The position numbers and the translations under genes were made by a program. Shown here piece by piece: positions 25,518 to 33,750 of a stretch of DNA of 64,000 bases (the first letter of the stretch is position 1; each line of letters starts with the position of its first letter). Below the pieces are notes generated by a model. The model saw only the letters and a list, made by a program, of their open reading frames with translations. It was not told where the DNA came from and made no database searches. Source of the stretch: Curtobacterium caseinilyticum (GTDB taxonomy: Bacteria; Actinomycetota; Actinomycetes; Actinomycetales; Microbacteriaceae); contig NZ_JAUCMN010000007.1 in the NCBI RefSeq assembly GCF_030363035.1, forward strand, positions 153,111-217,110, written 5' to 3'.

Positions 25518-25581
25518 GCTGGGATCCGGTCTCGTGCTGGTGGCGGCTGCTGCAGTGCGGGTGATGGTGCGTCCCGGGGCT

Positions 25582-25599
25582 GGTCGAATCGATTCGACC
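25582..25599. promoter_or_regulatory. Perfect 18-bp palindrome, LacI-type operator
   Basis: GGTCGAATCGATTCGACC is fully symmetrical with a central CG, the layout of LacI/GalR operators. It lies 65 bases upstream of the MFS start and 26 bases before the lacI start, just upstream of the lacI -10 (TACGCT at 25612-25617), so it could control both genes. Confidence 0.85.
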
Positions 25600-25625
25600 G
25601 TTCGGTGTGACTACGCTAACGGGCG

Positions 25626-26783
25626 ATGGACCAACCGGCAACAGGACCCGGCGCTCCCGGCGCGTCCGGGACGGACCGCTCCCGCGACGCCGCCGACGCC
25701 CCAGCGCGCCGCGGCCCCCGCCCCACGCTCGCCGCCGTCGCCCGTGCCGCCGGTGTCGCCCCGTCGACCGCGTCCCTCGCGTTCAGCGGCGCCGGCCCGG
25801 TCTCCGAGGACGCCAAGGCCCGCGTGCTCGCCGCAGCCGCGGAGCTCGGCTACGGCGGCCCGGACCCTCGCGCCCGTTCGCTGCGCCGGGGTCGGTCCGG
25901 GGTCATCGGCGTCGTCATGGACGAACGCCTGAGCGACGCGTTCCGCGACCCCGTGAACGTCCTGACGCTCGACGGCATCGCCGAGGTCGCGGGGGAGGCC
26001 GGGGCCTCCCTGCTGCTCGTGCGCAGTCCCCTCGACGACGAGCAGGGCGCCGGACCGATCGTCGACGCGCCGATGGACGCCGTCGTCCTGGTCGGCTGCA
26101 ACGTCCGGATCGACCCCGCGGTCGCGGTGCTCCGGCGCCGCCAGATCCCTGTCGTCGCGATCGAGGCGGACGACATCGAGGGTGCCGTGCCGATCCACCT
26201 GGACAACCGCGATGCCTCGCACCGCGCGGCCGCGTACCTGCGCGACCTCGGGCACCGGGCGGTCACGATCGTGACGCTCCCGCTCGACGCGCACCGCCGG
26301 TGCGGGCCGGTCGATGCAGCACGCGAGGCGGCGGGGGTCGCGCACACGACGCTCGAGCGGCTGCGCGGTGTGCGCGAGGTGTACCCGGAGGCATCTGCGG
26401 TCGAGGCCGCCGGGAGCTCGGTGGAGGACGGCCGCACCGCCGGTCGCATCCTGTTCGCCGACGGTGCGCCCGTGCCGACGGCGGTGGTGGCGCAGAGCGA
26501 CCTGCTCGCCGTCGGGGTGATCTCGGCCGCGCTCGACGCCGGACTCCGGGTGCCCGAGGACGTCAGCGTGGTGGGGTTCGACGGGATCACGGTGGACGAC
26601 AGCCTGCTCCACCGGTCGCCGATCCGGCAGCTCACGACGCTCGAGCAGCCGTTCGAGCAGAAGGGTCGGGCCGCGGCGCGGGCGGCGCTCGCGATGCTCG
26701 AGGGCGGGCAGCCGGAGCCGGCCGGCTTCCGGTCGGAGCTGCGGATCGGGGACACGACGGGGCCGGTGCGCGCCCAGGTCTGA
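25626..26783 (+). CDS. LacI-family transcriptional regulator
   Basis: A 385-residue repressor with an unusually long N-terminal extension of about 30 residues before the DNA-binding domain (PTLAAVARAAGVAPSTASLA, about residues 33-52, then SEDAKARVLAAAAELGY). The periplasmic-binding-like ligand domain runs from about 85 to the end (GVIGVVMDERLSD, VVLVGCN, VVGFDGITVDD). TACGCT lies eight bases before the ATG, suggesting a leaderless transcript. It probably represses itself and the divergent MFS gene through the palindrome at 25582-25599. Confidence 0.93.
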   Translation: MDQPATGPGAPGASGTDRSRDAADAPARRGPRPTLAAVARAAGVAPSTASLAFSGAGPVSEDAKARVLAAAAELGYGGPDPRARSLRRGRSGVIGVVMDERLSDAFRDPVNVLTLDGIAEVAGEAGASLLLVRSPLDDEQGAGPIVDAPMDAVVLVGCNVRIDPAVAVLRRRQIPVVAIEADDIEGAVPIHLDNRDASHRAAAYLRDLGHRAVTIVTLPLDAHRRCGPVDAAREAAGVAHTTLERLRGVREVYPEASAVEAAGSSVEDGRTAGRILFADGAPVPTAVVAQSDLLAVGVISAALDAGLRVPEDVSVVGFDGITVDDSLLHRSPIRQLTTLEQPFEQKGRAAARAALAMLEGGQPEPAGFRSELRIGDTTGPVRAQV

Positions 26784-26804
26784 TGCCGGCTGTGCGAACC
26801 CCGA

Positions 26805-26981
26805 TCAGGTCCGATCACGGAAGGTCTTGCGCGTCGAACGCCGCGACGGCTCCTTGCCGAACCGCTCTGCGCACAGCCAGGGGGACAGGCTGGTGCCGGT
26901 CTCGTTCCGTTCGGAGACGAGACGAAGCCGGTGCGCCGCGGGATCGACAGCTGATCGACCCGGCGAACCGGCGGCGTACAC
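26805..26981 (-). CDS. Coding-like orphan segment, small protein or gene remnant
   Basis: About 58 residues from a possible GTG at 26981. The last 40 codons (RLRLVSERNETGTSLSPW and on to KTFRDRT) have about 85% G or C at third positions, as real genes here do, while the beginning is weaker. It starts near the end of the PLDc_N gene on the same strand. I do not recognise the product. It may be a genuine small protein or the tail of a decayed gene. A 9-base inverted repeat GGCTGTGCG / CGCACAGCC (26788-26796 and 26870-26878) brackets its 3' half. Confidence 0.3.
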   Translation of the reverse strand: MYAAGSPGRSAVDPAAHRLRLVSERNETGTSLSPWLCAERFGKEPSRRSTRKTFRDRT

Positions 26982-26988
26982 ACCGAGG

Positions 26989-27276
26989 TCACCGAGAGGC
27001 GTCGGTGCCCCTTGCAGCTCGCGCAGTAGCCCCACACCGCATGGTCACGAACCACGTCACTGCTCCCACGTACGGGACGACGAGGATGAACACGGCCCAT
27101 GCGAGCGTGCCCCTGCCTGACAGTGCAGCGTCGCGGAGCACCGAGACGAGCGCGACGAGGGCCAGCACGAGACCGACCACGGCGGCGACCATCGCCACTG
27201 CGTCGGTCGGCGTCGGGACGAGCGGGTTCGCGGCGGCTTCTGGCACGAGTCCCGCAGCGAGCCCGATCACTGCCAT
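26989..27276 (-). CDS. Small PLDc_N-type membrane protein
   Basis: A 95-residue protein with two hydrophobic helices. The second half, RGTLAWAVFILVVPYVGAVTWFV, fits the phospholipase D N-terminal (PLDc_N) transmembrane domain; the first helix is AVAMVAAVVGLVLALVALVSV. The ATG lies inside the end of the upstream secreted-protein gene (10-base overlap), so expression of the two is coupled. Stand-alone PLDc_N proteins often sit next to secreted toxins or bacteriocins as candidate immunity factors; that role here is inference. Confidence 0.75.
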   Translation of the reverse strand: MAVIGLAAGLVPEAAANPLVPTPTDAVAMVAAVVGLVLALVALVSVLRDAALSGRGTLAWAVFILVVPYVGAVTWFVTMRCGATARAARGTDASR

Positions 27277-28010
27277 CCGTTGAACGTCACGGCGCCGTTG
27301 CCCCTGGCGCTCAGCCGCTGGATGCTCGAGTAGGTGCTCCAGGCGATCGTCCCCCAGGGAGTCGGAACCCCGCGCTTCACGACGACCTTGCACTTGGAAG
27401 TGGCCTGGCCGCCGCTGATGTACCCGCTGTTCTTCGAGGACGACACCTGGGTGAACGGTTGGATGTTCCTCACGACCGTGCACGAGTAGCCGAGCAGCTT
27501 CCGCGCGGTGGAGCCGCTGTACTCGTACGTCTCGGACACCTTCGTCTCGGTGAGTCTGATACCAGCGAAAGCGAACCACTGCGTACCCGAAGAAGTGCGC
27601 GACGCTGCGCTGATCGTCGCACCCTTCTCGTCCTGCTGTTGTCCAGGTTCGGGGGACCTCGTTCCGCCCCGTTGAAAGCCGCGGTCCTGGCCGGCGGTCA
27701 TCGAGGTGTTCGCGCGCGCTGCCATGTCGACGGCGACCCGTTCGGCCATCTCCGGATCGAGGAAGTAGGACGCGAGCTCGTGGCGCTGCCCGGCATCGAG
27801 GGCGTCGAAGGCAGCGAGGTCGGCCGATGAGCCCGATCGCTCGAGATCTCCGCGGAGAACTGACAGGACTGATGTCTCCTGCGGCGTGCTGATCGCCGTC
27901 GCAGCGGACGCAGCACTCGCAGGCACCGCGCACGTCGCGGCGAGGGTCACCGTGGTGACTGCGGTGCACACGGTCGTGAACCGTCTGCGAGCGTTGTGGT
28001 TCTTGAACAA
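27267..28010 (-). CDS. Secreted protein of unknown function coupled to a PLDc_N membrane protein
   Basis: A 247-residue exported protein. From a TTG at 28010 with AGGAGAGG upstream it reads MFKNHNARRRF, then a hydrophobic core and a probable cleavage after SAASA near residue 37. An alternative in-frame TTG lies at 28034. The mature part has an acidic helical stretch (LERSGSSADLAAFDALDAG), a Gly/Gln/Ser linker and a C-terminal beta-rich region of about 110 residues with two Cys (GYSCTVV, SKCKVVVK) ending in FNGWQ. Lower GC and less biased codons than its neighbours suggest acquisition by transfer. No family is recognised. Confidence 0.75.
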   Translation of the reverse strand: MFKNHNARRRFTTVCTAVTTVTLAATCAVPASAASAATAISTPQETSVLSVLRGDLERSGSSADLAAFDALDAGQRHELASYFLDPEMAERVAVDMAARANTSMTAGQDRGFQRGGTRSPEPGQQQDEKGATISAASRTSSGTQWFAFAGIRLTETKVSETYEYSGSTARKLLGYSCTVVRNIQPFTQVSSSKNSGYISGGQATSKCKVVVKRGVPTPWGTIAWSTYSSIQRLSARGNGAVTFNGWQ

Positions 28011-28346
28011 GGAGTTCCTCTCCTGGCCGCGCAATCGGCCGTCTCAGCGGCGTTGCCACCGTTGGTTCAGCCAACCACAAGATGTGAGAAACGCATGTTG
28101 AGACATATCAGTGGATCGTCGACGAGGGTGACGAGCATCTTCTCCCTGGCCTGGGCGGTCGCTCGGCTGCCGGTACTCCTCAGCGGACCGGGGCCGCGCT
28201 GATCCTCTGGCCAGCACCGGGCTGCCGATTGCGGCTCGTCGCGCCAGTGACGGGTGGGCCTGAGCCGGTCCGACGCAAGATGTCTTGTCATGGAAGGCCC
28301 TCTTCACAACGGGTCATCGTGCGGTGCGGTCGGACCGACTGGGCGG
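28011..28346. other. 336-bp intergenic region upstream of the secreted-protein gene
   Basis: Less GC-rich than its surroundings. It includes GTTGG-TTCAG-CCAAC at 28061-28075, about 55 bases upstream of the secreted-protein start, where a regulator could bind, and then the likely promoter. I find no supported gene. Confidence 0.45.
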
Positions 28347-28853
28347 TCAGCGGTCCGCTGATCTGGCGTGGCGAGCGCGGTCGATCCGATGCAGCAGGAA
28401 CGGGAGAACGACGGCACCCGCCAGCACGACCGAGAACACCACGACGACTGCCCGGCTCTCGTGCCCGGCGGCGTAGTTGCGCCAGGGGACGCCCGCCAGG
28501 ACCTGCACGACCGGCCCGGACACGGCGAGTGAGCCGCCGGGGACCAGGACCAGCAACCACGTCCGCGAAGTCCAGGGCGCACTCCGGTACCGGCACACGA
28601 TCGCCGCCGTCGTGGCTGCGATCGCCACAGCGGCCCACAGCCAGGAGTCTCCGGTCATCCGCCACCCGTCGTGCCGCCACCAAGCCCGCACCAGTGATGT
28701 CGTCTGCTCCCAGGTGCCGGATCGCCGGGACACCACCGGCAGGGGCCACCCGATGACGGCGAGGGTGCCGGTCACTGCAGCGACGACGCCCAGCACCCAG
28801 GCCGAGGGCCGACGGGCGTCCACCGGTTCGACGTCGTACGACTCGATGCTCAC
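28347..28853 (-). CDS. Hypothetical membrane protein
   Basis: A 168-residue protein with four hydrophobic segments (about 18-38, 68-85, 97-116, 131-150) joined by short loops. The GTG start overlaps the stop of the flippase gene by four bases (GTGA). No family is recognised. Position suggests a role with the flippase in moving or polymerising an envelope glycan, but nothing in the sequence shows this. Confidence 0.7.
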   Translation of the reverse strand: MSIESYDVEPVDARRPSAWVLGVVAAVTGTLAVIGWPLPVVSRRSGTWEQTTSLVRAWWRHDGWRMTGDSWLWAAVAIAATTAAIVCRYRSAPWTSRTWLLVLVPGGSLAVSGPVVQVLAGVPWRNYAAGHESRAVVVVFSVVLAGAVVLPFLLHRIDRARHARSADR

Positions 28854-30064
28854 CCGCGCCGCCGCAGCCCCAGCACCACCACCGCCACGAGGTTCACCGC
28901 ACTCCCCACCAGGAACCCCGTCGTCCCGCCCGCGACCCCCGCCACCGGCCCGAGCGCCGCCATCAGCACCACCCCGACGACGAAGCCCGCGACCGACGCC
29001 AGCGCCACCTGCCGTGACCGCCCCGACGCCAGCAGGAGCGCCGCGGGCACGAGCCCGACGGTGAACACCCACACGCCGACCATCAGGTACCGCAGGTCCG
29101 CCACGGCGGCAGCGCCCTCGGCCGGGTAGACGAGCGGCAGGAACCACCCCGCGAGCCAGGCGACGAGCCCGAACACCACCGCGGTCCCCGCTGCGAACCC
29201 CACGACGAGCAGCAGTGCGCCGCGCGACCGCAGCGACCCGCCGTCAGTGCGGTGCGCGAACGCCGGCACGAGCACCTGCCCGAGCGCCTGCCCGACCATC
29301 GATGCCGGTGTCGCGAGCGTGAAGGCCGCTGCGTACACGCCGGCGTCGAGCGCCGACGCACTGACCTGCGCCGAGATCATCGTCAGCTGCAGCAACCCGT
29401 TCGAGGTCACGACCGCCAGCACGTTCCACGCTGCGAAGGCGAGCAGTCCGGCGGTGGGCTCGGCGGGTGCTGCCGCGTCCGCGGTCAGGTTCCCCCGCGG
29501 CCAGCACGCGATCGCGAACACGGTGTACCCGATCGCCAGGGGCAGCAGGACGAGGGGCTCGAGCCGGGCGACGCACGCCGCAACGAGCAGCCCGAGGGCG
29601 AGCAGGCTCGTCACGGTGTCCCAGAGTGCGACCCGGGGTGCCCGGTCGTACCCGAGCTGGGCGCCGCGGGCGTAGCAGTAGAGCCCGTAGCCGACGACGA
29701 CCCCGACCCCGCCGACGACCATCCCAGGGCTCGCACCCCAGGCGACCGCGACCGGGACGGTCACGCCGGCGAGCACGACGCTGGACACCGCCATCGTCGC
29801 CCCGAGCAGCCGGTTCACGGCGGCGTCGGACCGCCGTCCGCGCATCGCGATCGCCAGCACGCGCGACGCGGTGTTGCCCGCGGCGTTCGGCCAGAGCAGC
29901 GCGGTGAACACCGAGAGCGACAGCAGCGCGGTGGTCTGCCCGAGGGTCTCGGTGCCGAACACCCGTCCGACGACGACGGTGACGAGCAGCTTCGCGAGCC
30001 CCTGCACCCCGATGCCGACGGTGGCGAGCAGCGCGGACGACGCCACGCCCCGACCGGTGCTCAT
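28850..30064 (-). CDS. Polysaccharide flippase (Wzx/MurJ-type, MOP superfamily)
   Basis: A 404-residue protein with about 12 hydrophobic helices. The start STGRGVASSALLATVGIGVQGLAKLLVTVVVGRVFGTETLGQ is typical of oligosaccharide flippases of the MOP superfamily (RfbX/Wzx), which move lipid-linked sugars across the membrane. It follows a MATE gene with an ATGA overlap and precedes a small membrane gene with a GTGA overlap, so the three form one operon. No glycosyltransferases are near, so the glycan is unknown. Confidence 0.8.
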   Translation of the reverse strand: MSTGRGVASSALLATVGIGVQGLAKLLVTVVVGRVFGTETLGQTTALLSLSVFTALLWPNAAGNTASRVLAIAMRGRRSDAAVNRLLGATMAVSSVVLAGVTVPVAVAWGASPGMVVGGVGVVVGYGLYCYARGAQLGYDRAPRVALWDTVTSLLALGLLVAACVARLEPLVLLPLAIGYTVFAIACWPRGNLTADAAAPAEPTAGLLAFAAWNVLAVVTSNGLLQLTMISAQVSASALDAGVYAAAFTLATPASMVGQALGQVLVPAFAHRTDGGSLRSRGALLLVVGFAAGTAVVFGLVAWLAGWFLPLVYPAEGAAAVADLRYLMVGVWVFTVGLVPAALLLASGRSRQVALASVAGFVVGVVLMAALGPVAGVAGGTTGFLVGSAVNLVAVVVLGLRRRG

Positions 30065-31401
30065 CGGGCCAGAGCCTGGTCGACCCAGCCCGGCCGGTGC
30101 GCGCGCACGCCGAGCGTCACCGCACGGACGCCGATGTAGCCGAGCGCGAAGGCCGCCCAGAGCCCGGCGAGCGTCCCGCCGACCCACCAGAGCAGCGGCA
30201 GGTACACGACGAGGTTCACCACACCCGCCAGCGCCAGGTAGCGCGCGTCGCCCGCGCCGATGAGCACGCCGTCGAGCACGAAGACGTACCCGGCGACGGG
30301 CATCCCGACCGCGATGAGCACGAGCACGTCCGGCAGTGCCGAGCGCACGGCCGCCGAGTCGGAGAACACCGGCCCGAGCAGCCCGCTCAGCGCGAGCCCG
30401 AGCACGACGACCCCGAGCACGACCCCGCCGACGACGCCGAGCAGGACGAGCCGTCGCGTGACCAGACGGACCCGTGCGGGGTCCCGCGCGCCGAGCCCGT
30501 GCCCGACGAGCGCCTGTCCGGCGATCGCCAGGGCGTCGAGCGCGAAGGCGAGCGTCGAGAAGACGGTGAGCCCGACCTGCGTCGTCGCCAGCCCGGTGGT
30601 GCCGAGGCCGGTCGCGGTGGCCACGGTCGCGAGCATCGCGACCCGCAGCGAGGCGGTCCGCAGGAAGAGCCAGGCACCCGATCGCAGTGCCCGCACCACA
30701 CCGGACGTGCCCGGCCGCAACGGGGCACCGACCCGCCGCGCGGCCCGCACCGCGATCACGACGTACACGGCGGCCATCGCCCACTGCACGACGACCGTGC
30801 CGGCGGCGGACCCCTCGACGCCCCAGCCGAGGCCGTAGATGAGCGCGGCGTTGAGCACCCCGTTCGCCACGAAGCCGACGGTCGCGACGACGAGCGGCGT
30901 CCGCGTGTCCTGCAGCCCGCGCAGGAGTCCGGTCGAAGCCGTCACCACGAGGATCCCGGGCAGTCCGATCAGGGACACGGTCAGGTACGCGGTGGCGGCG
31001 TCCGCGACGTCCGGGGCGGCACCGAACAGGTCGACCAGCGGCCCGGCGAGCGGCCACCCGACGAGTGCCAGCACGACACCGAGTCCGAGCGCCAGCCACA
31101 TCCCGTCGATGCCCGCGTGCACGGCCCCGCGGCGGTCCCCGCCGCCGAGGGCGCGCGCCACCGCCGGGGTGGTCGAGTACGCCAGGAACACGAGCAGGCC
31201 CGTCACGGTCTGCAGCACGACGCTCGCCAGCCCCACCGCCGCCAGGGCGGTCGCGCCGAGGTGCCCGACGAGCGCGGTGTCGGTGAGCAGGAACAACGGC
31301 TCGACGACCAGCGCCCCGAGCGCCGGGAGCGCGAGCCGGACGATGTCCCGGTCGACGGACCGTCGCTCGGTCGCGGCGGCGGGGGGCATCGGTCGGGGCA
31401 C
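30061..31401 (-). CDS. MATE family efflux transporter (DinF type)
   Basis: A 446-residue, 12-segment MATE protein: DIVRLALPALGALVVEPLFLLTDTALVGHLG at helix 1-2, GLPGILVVTASTGLLRGLQDTRTPL in helix 5 with the RGxQDT signature of the DinF branch, and the repeated half from about residue 240. It exports cationic compounds against Na+ or H+. The GTG at 31401 is preceded by CAGGAT at six bases (leaderless). It is the first gene of the operon with the flippase. Being followed by another MOP-superfamily protein is unusual. Confidence 0.92.
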   Translation of the reverse strand: MPRPMPPAAATERRSVDRDIVRLALPALGALVVEPLFLLTDTALVGHLGATALAAVGLASVVLQTVTGLLVFLAYSTTPAVARALGGGDRRGAVHAGIDGMWLALGLGVVLALVGWPLAGPLVDLFGAAPDVADAATAYLTVSLIGLPGILVVTASTGLLRGLQDTRTPLVVATVGFVANGVLNAALIYGLGWGVEGSAAGTVVVQWAMAAVYVVIAVRAARRVGAPLRPGTSGVVRALRSGAWLFLRTASLRVAMLATVATATGLGTTGLATTQVGLTVFSTLAFALDALAIAGQALVGHGLGARDPARVRLVTRRLVLLGVVGGVVLGVVVLGLALSGLLGPVFSDSAAVRSALPDVLVLIAVGMPVAGYVFVLDGVLIGAGDARYLALAGVVNLVVYLPLLWWVGGTLAGLWAAFALGYIGVRAVTLGVRAHRPGWVDQALAR

Positions 31402-31551
31402 CGCACCATCCTGCCGGGGATGGGCCGCGGGCGTGGACCTGCTCCGCTGATGTCATGTCGCTCCTCCGGTGCACCGGTGGAGCAGGAGACGTCGGGTCGA
31501 GCGCGCCCACCCGACAGTTCCTGCTCCACGGAGCGGCCAGCGGGACCGGCC

Positions 31552-31599
31552 GACGGACGGGAGGCCCGTGGCGGCGTCGCCACGGGCCTCCCGTCCGTC
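31552..31599. repeat. Hairpin element, GGACGGGAGGC family, copy 5
   Basis: Perfect 22-bp stem, 31552-31573 with 31578-31599, and 4-base loop GCGT, between the permease stop and the MATE start. A 42-bp tandem repeat begins 12 bases further on. Confidence 0.85.
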
Positions 31600-31610
31600 A
31601 GGTGGTGCGT

Positions 31611-31778
31611 CCCGGGCCGCGTGTGGCTCGGCTCGGTCCGTGCCTGGTTCCGCCCGGGCCGCGTGTGGCTCGGCTCGGTCCGTGCCTGGTTCCGCCCGGG
31701 CCGCGTGTGGCTCGGCTCGGTCCGTGGCTGGTCCCGCCCGGTCCGCGTGTGGCTCCGCTCAGTCCGTCCGGGGCTCCG
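31611..31778. repeat. 42-bp tandem repeat, four copies
   Basis: Units begin at 31611, 31653, 31695 and 31737, each opening with CCCGGGCCGCGTGTGGCTC or a close variant. Copies 1 and 2 are nearly identical; 3 and 4 are progressively diverged, and copy 4 runs into the last codons of the permease gene (stop at 31759). The unit length is a multiple of three, so one frame stays open throughout, but no start or ribosome site supports a gene. Confidence 0.9.
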
Positions 31779-33096
31779 CCGGGACCGCACCGGTCGCTGC
31801 GCGCGCCGCGTCCGACGCCGGCGGCGTCGCCGGGTCGGTACCGCGGGCCCGGCCGACCAGGTCCATCAGGTGGTAGACGACGATCGCGGCGATCGTCCCG
31901 ACGATGATGCCGCCGAACGTCGCGCCGCCGAACGAGAACGTGAAGTCGGCGATGCCCATGATGAGCGCGATGCCGGCGGTGAGCTGGTTCTTCGGCTTGG
32001 CGAAGTCGACGCGGTTCTCGACCCAGATGCGGATGCCGATCACGCCGATCAGCCCGTACAGCGCGGTGGTGGCGCCGCCGAGCACGCCCGCCGGCACCGA
32101 CGAGATGACCATGCCGACCTTGGGTGACAGACCGAGCAGGACCGCGACGATCGCGGCGACCCAGTACGCGGCCGTCGAGAACACCCGGGTGGCGGCCATC
32201 ACGCCGATGTTCTCGCCGTAGGTGGTGGTGGCGGAACCGCCGCCGACGCCCGCGAGCACGGTCGAGACGCCGTCGGCGAAGAGTGCCCGTCCGGTCAGCG
32301 GGGTGAGATCACGACCGGTCAGCTGCCCGACGCCCTTGACGTGTCCGACGTTCTCGGCGACCAGGGCGAGCACCACCGGCACGAAGCCGAGGTAGATCGC
32401 GAGCTGGCCCGGGTCGAACGCGGGGGCGGTGAACGTCGGCAGGCCGATCCACGGGGCCGCGCCGACCGCCGACAGGTCCACCTGACCGGAGAGCAGTGCG
32501 GCGACGTAGCCGACCACGACACCGATCACGATGGACAAGCGACCGAGCAGCCCCTTGAACAGGACCGTGACCAGGATGATCGCCGCCAGGGTGACCAGCG
32601 CGACGACGGGAGCCTTGGTGAAGTTGTCGCGCGCGGCCGGTGCGAGGTTGAAGCCGATCAGGGCGACGATGGCGCCCGAGACCACCGGGGGCATCAGGCG
32701 GTCGATCCAGCCGGCGCCGGCGAGGTGGACGATCGCGCCGACGACCGCCAGCAGCACGCCCACCACGATGATCCCGGACAGCGCCAGCGGGATGCCGCCG
32801 ATCTTCGTCGCTGCACCGATCGGGGCGAGGAAGGCGAACGACGAGCCGAGGTAGCTCGGCAGCCGGTTGCCGGTGATCAGCAGGAAGAGGATCGTCCCGA
32901 TGCCGCTGAAGAGCAGGGTCGTCGAGGGTGGGAAGCCCGTGATGAGCGGGACGAGGAAGGTGGCGCCGAACATCGCCACGACGTGCTGGACGCCGAGCCC
33001 GATGGTGCGGCCCCAGGAGAGGCGCTCGTCCGGCGCCACGATGGTCGAGGAGGAGACGGTCGCGCCGTCACCGTGCAGCTTCCAGCCGAGTCCCAT
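31759..33096 (-). CDS. Uracil/xanthine permease, NCS2 family
   Basis: A 445-residue nucleobase:cation symporter. Family signatures are GLGVQHVVAMFGATFLVPLITG near the start, LPSYLGSSFAFLAPI in helix 3, the substrate-contact Glu in LVAENVGHVKGVG (about residue 250) and the NCS2 motif GVGGGSATTTYGENIGVM (about 285-302). It imports uracil or a related base. TACGGT lies six bases before the ATG (leaderless). The C-terminal 20 residues, rich in Ala/Thr/Pro, overlap the end of a 42-bp tandem repeat. Confidence 0.95.
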   Translation of the reverse strand: MGLGWKLHGDGATVSSSTIVAPDERLSWGRTIGLGVQHVVAMFGATFLVPLITGFPPSTTLLFSGIGTILFLLITGNRLPSYLGSSFAFLAPIGAATKIGGIPLALSGIIVVGVLLAVVGAIVHLAGAGWIDRLMPPVVSGAIVALIGFNLAPAARDNFTKAPVVALVTLAAIILVTVLFKGLLGRLSIVIGVVVGYVAALLSGQVDLSAVGAAPWIGLPTFTAPAFDPGQLAIYLGFVPVVLALVAENVGHVKGVGQLTGRDLTPLTGRALFADGVSTVLAGVGGGSATTTYGENIGVMAATRVFSTAAYWVAAIVAVLLGLSPKVGMVISSVPAGVLGGATTALYGLIGVIGIRIWVENRVDFAKPKNQLTAGIALIMGIADFTFSFGGATFGGIIVGTIAAIVVYHLMDLVGRARGTDPATPPASDAARAATGAVPAEPRTD

Positions 33097-33152
33097 GGCA
33101 GCACCGTAGCGGCTGCGGGGCTGCTGGTGCGGGCACTCCGGTCCCGCTGTGG

Positions 33153-33719
33153 CTAGCGCTCTGCGACGTCCGGGCCCTGGGAACGCTCCCGACGCTGCAC
33201 GACGAGCGTGCCGATGCCCTGCACCACGAAGTACACGGCAGACGCGGCGATCACGACCGCCACGGCGACCGAGACGACGGACGGTCCACGTGCGACGAGC
33301 TGCACGACCGCGAGCACGAGGAAGATGCCGCCCATCACGATGACGACGACGGGGTTCTGGGCGACGAAGAAGCGCCGCCCGCCGTTCGCGTCGGCGATCG
33401 CCTGGGAGCGGGCCCGCGCCACCGCGTCGGGGGATCGGCCTGCACGTCGATCCGCGGCTCGGCGTCGTGCGCGCACGGCGAACCAGACGACGGCACCGAT
33501 CACGGCAGCCGCAGCGTACGCGAGCGAGGTCGGGGCCTGCAGCAACCCCGACACGAACAGCACCGCGACGCCCGTGACGATGCCGGCGACCGCCGCGGTC
33601 GTCCAGGTGTCCGTGCGGCCGTCGACCCCGGTGACGTAGCCCGGGCGCTTCGCGTACGGGTCGTGCGGCTGGTGCTGGTCGTCGTGCGACGGTGCATCCG
33701 GTCCTGGTCGGGTTCCCAC
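33153..33719 (-). CDS. Hypothetical membrane protein with four TM segments
   Basis: A 188-residue protein. A hydrophilic His/Asp-rich N-terminus (SHDDQHQPHDPYAKRPG) precedes two hydrophobic segments (about 42-60 and 67-83), a basic Arg-rich loop (RARRRAADRRAGRSPD), and two further segments (about 122-140 and 146-168). The GTG at 33719 follows TACGTT by seven bases (leaderless). No family is recognised. It lies 31 bases downstream of the YgiC-like gene. Confidence 0.65.
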   Translation of the reverse strand: MGTRPGPDAPSHDDQHQPHDPYAKRPGYVTGVDGRTDTWTTAAVAGIVTGVAVLFVSGLLQAPTSLAYAAAAVIGAVVWFAVRARRRAADRRAGRSPDAVARARSQAIADANGGRRFFVAQNPVVVIVMGGIFLVLAVVQLVARGPSVVSVAVAVVIAASAVYFVVQGIGTLVVQRRERSQGPDVAER

Positions 33720-33750
33720 TCGGCAGAACGTACGCCGACCCTGGGCGTCC

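Noticed and set aside
31611..31778. Possible CRISPR array
   Set aside because: The 42-bp units are directly adjacent without spacers, and no cas genes are present.
31203..31790. Minus-strand frame encoding a 14-residue repeat through the tandem repeat
   Set aside because: It stays open only because the unit is a multiple of three; no start or ribosome site, and it continues antiphase through the MATE gene.
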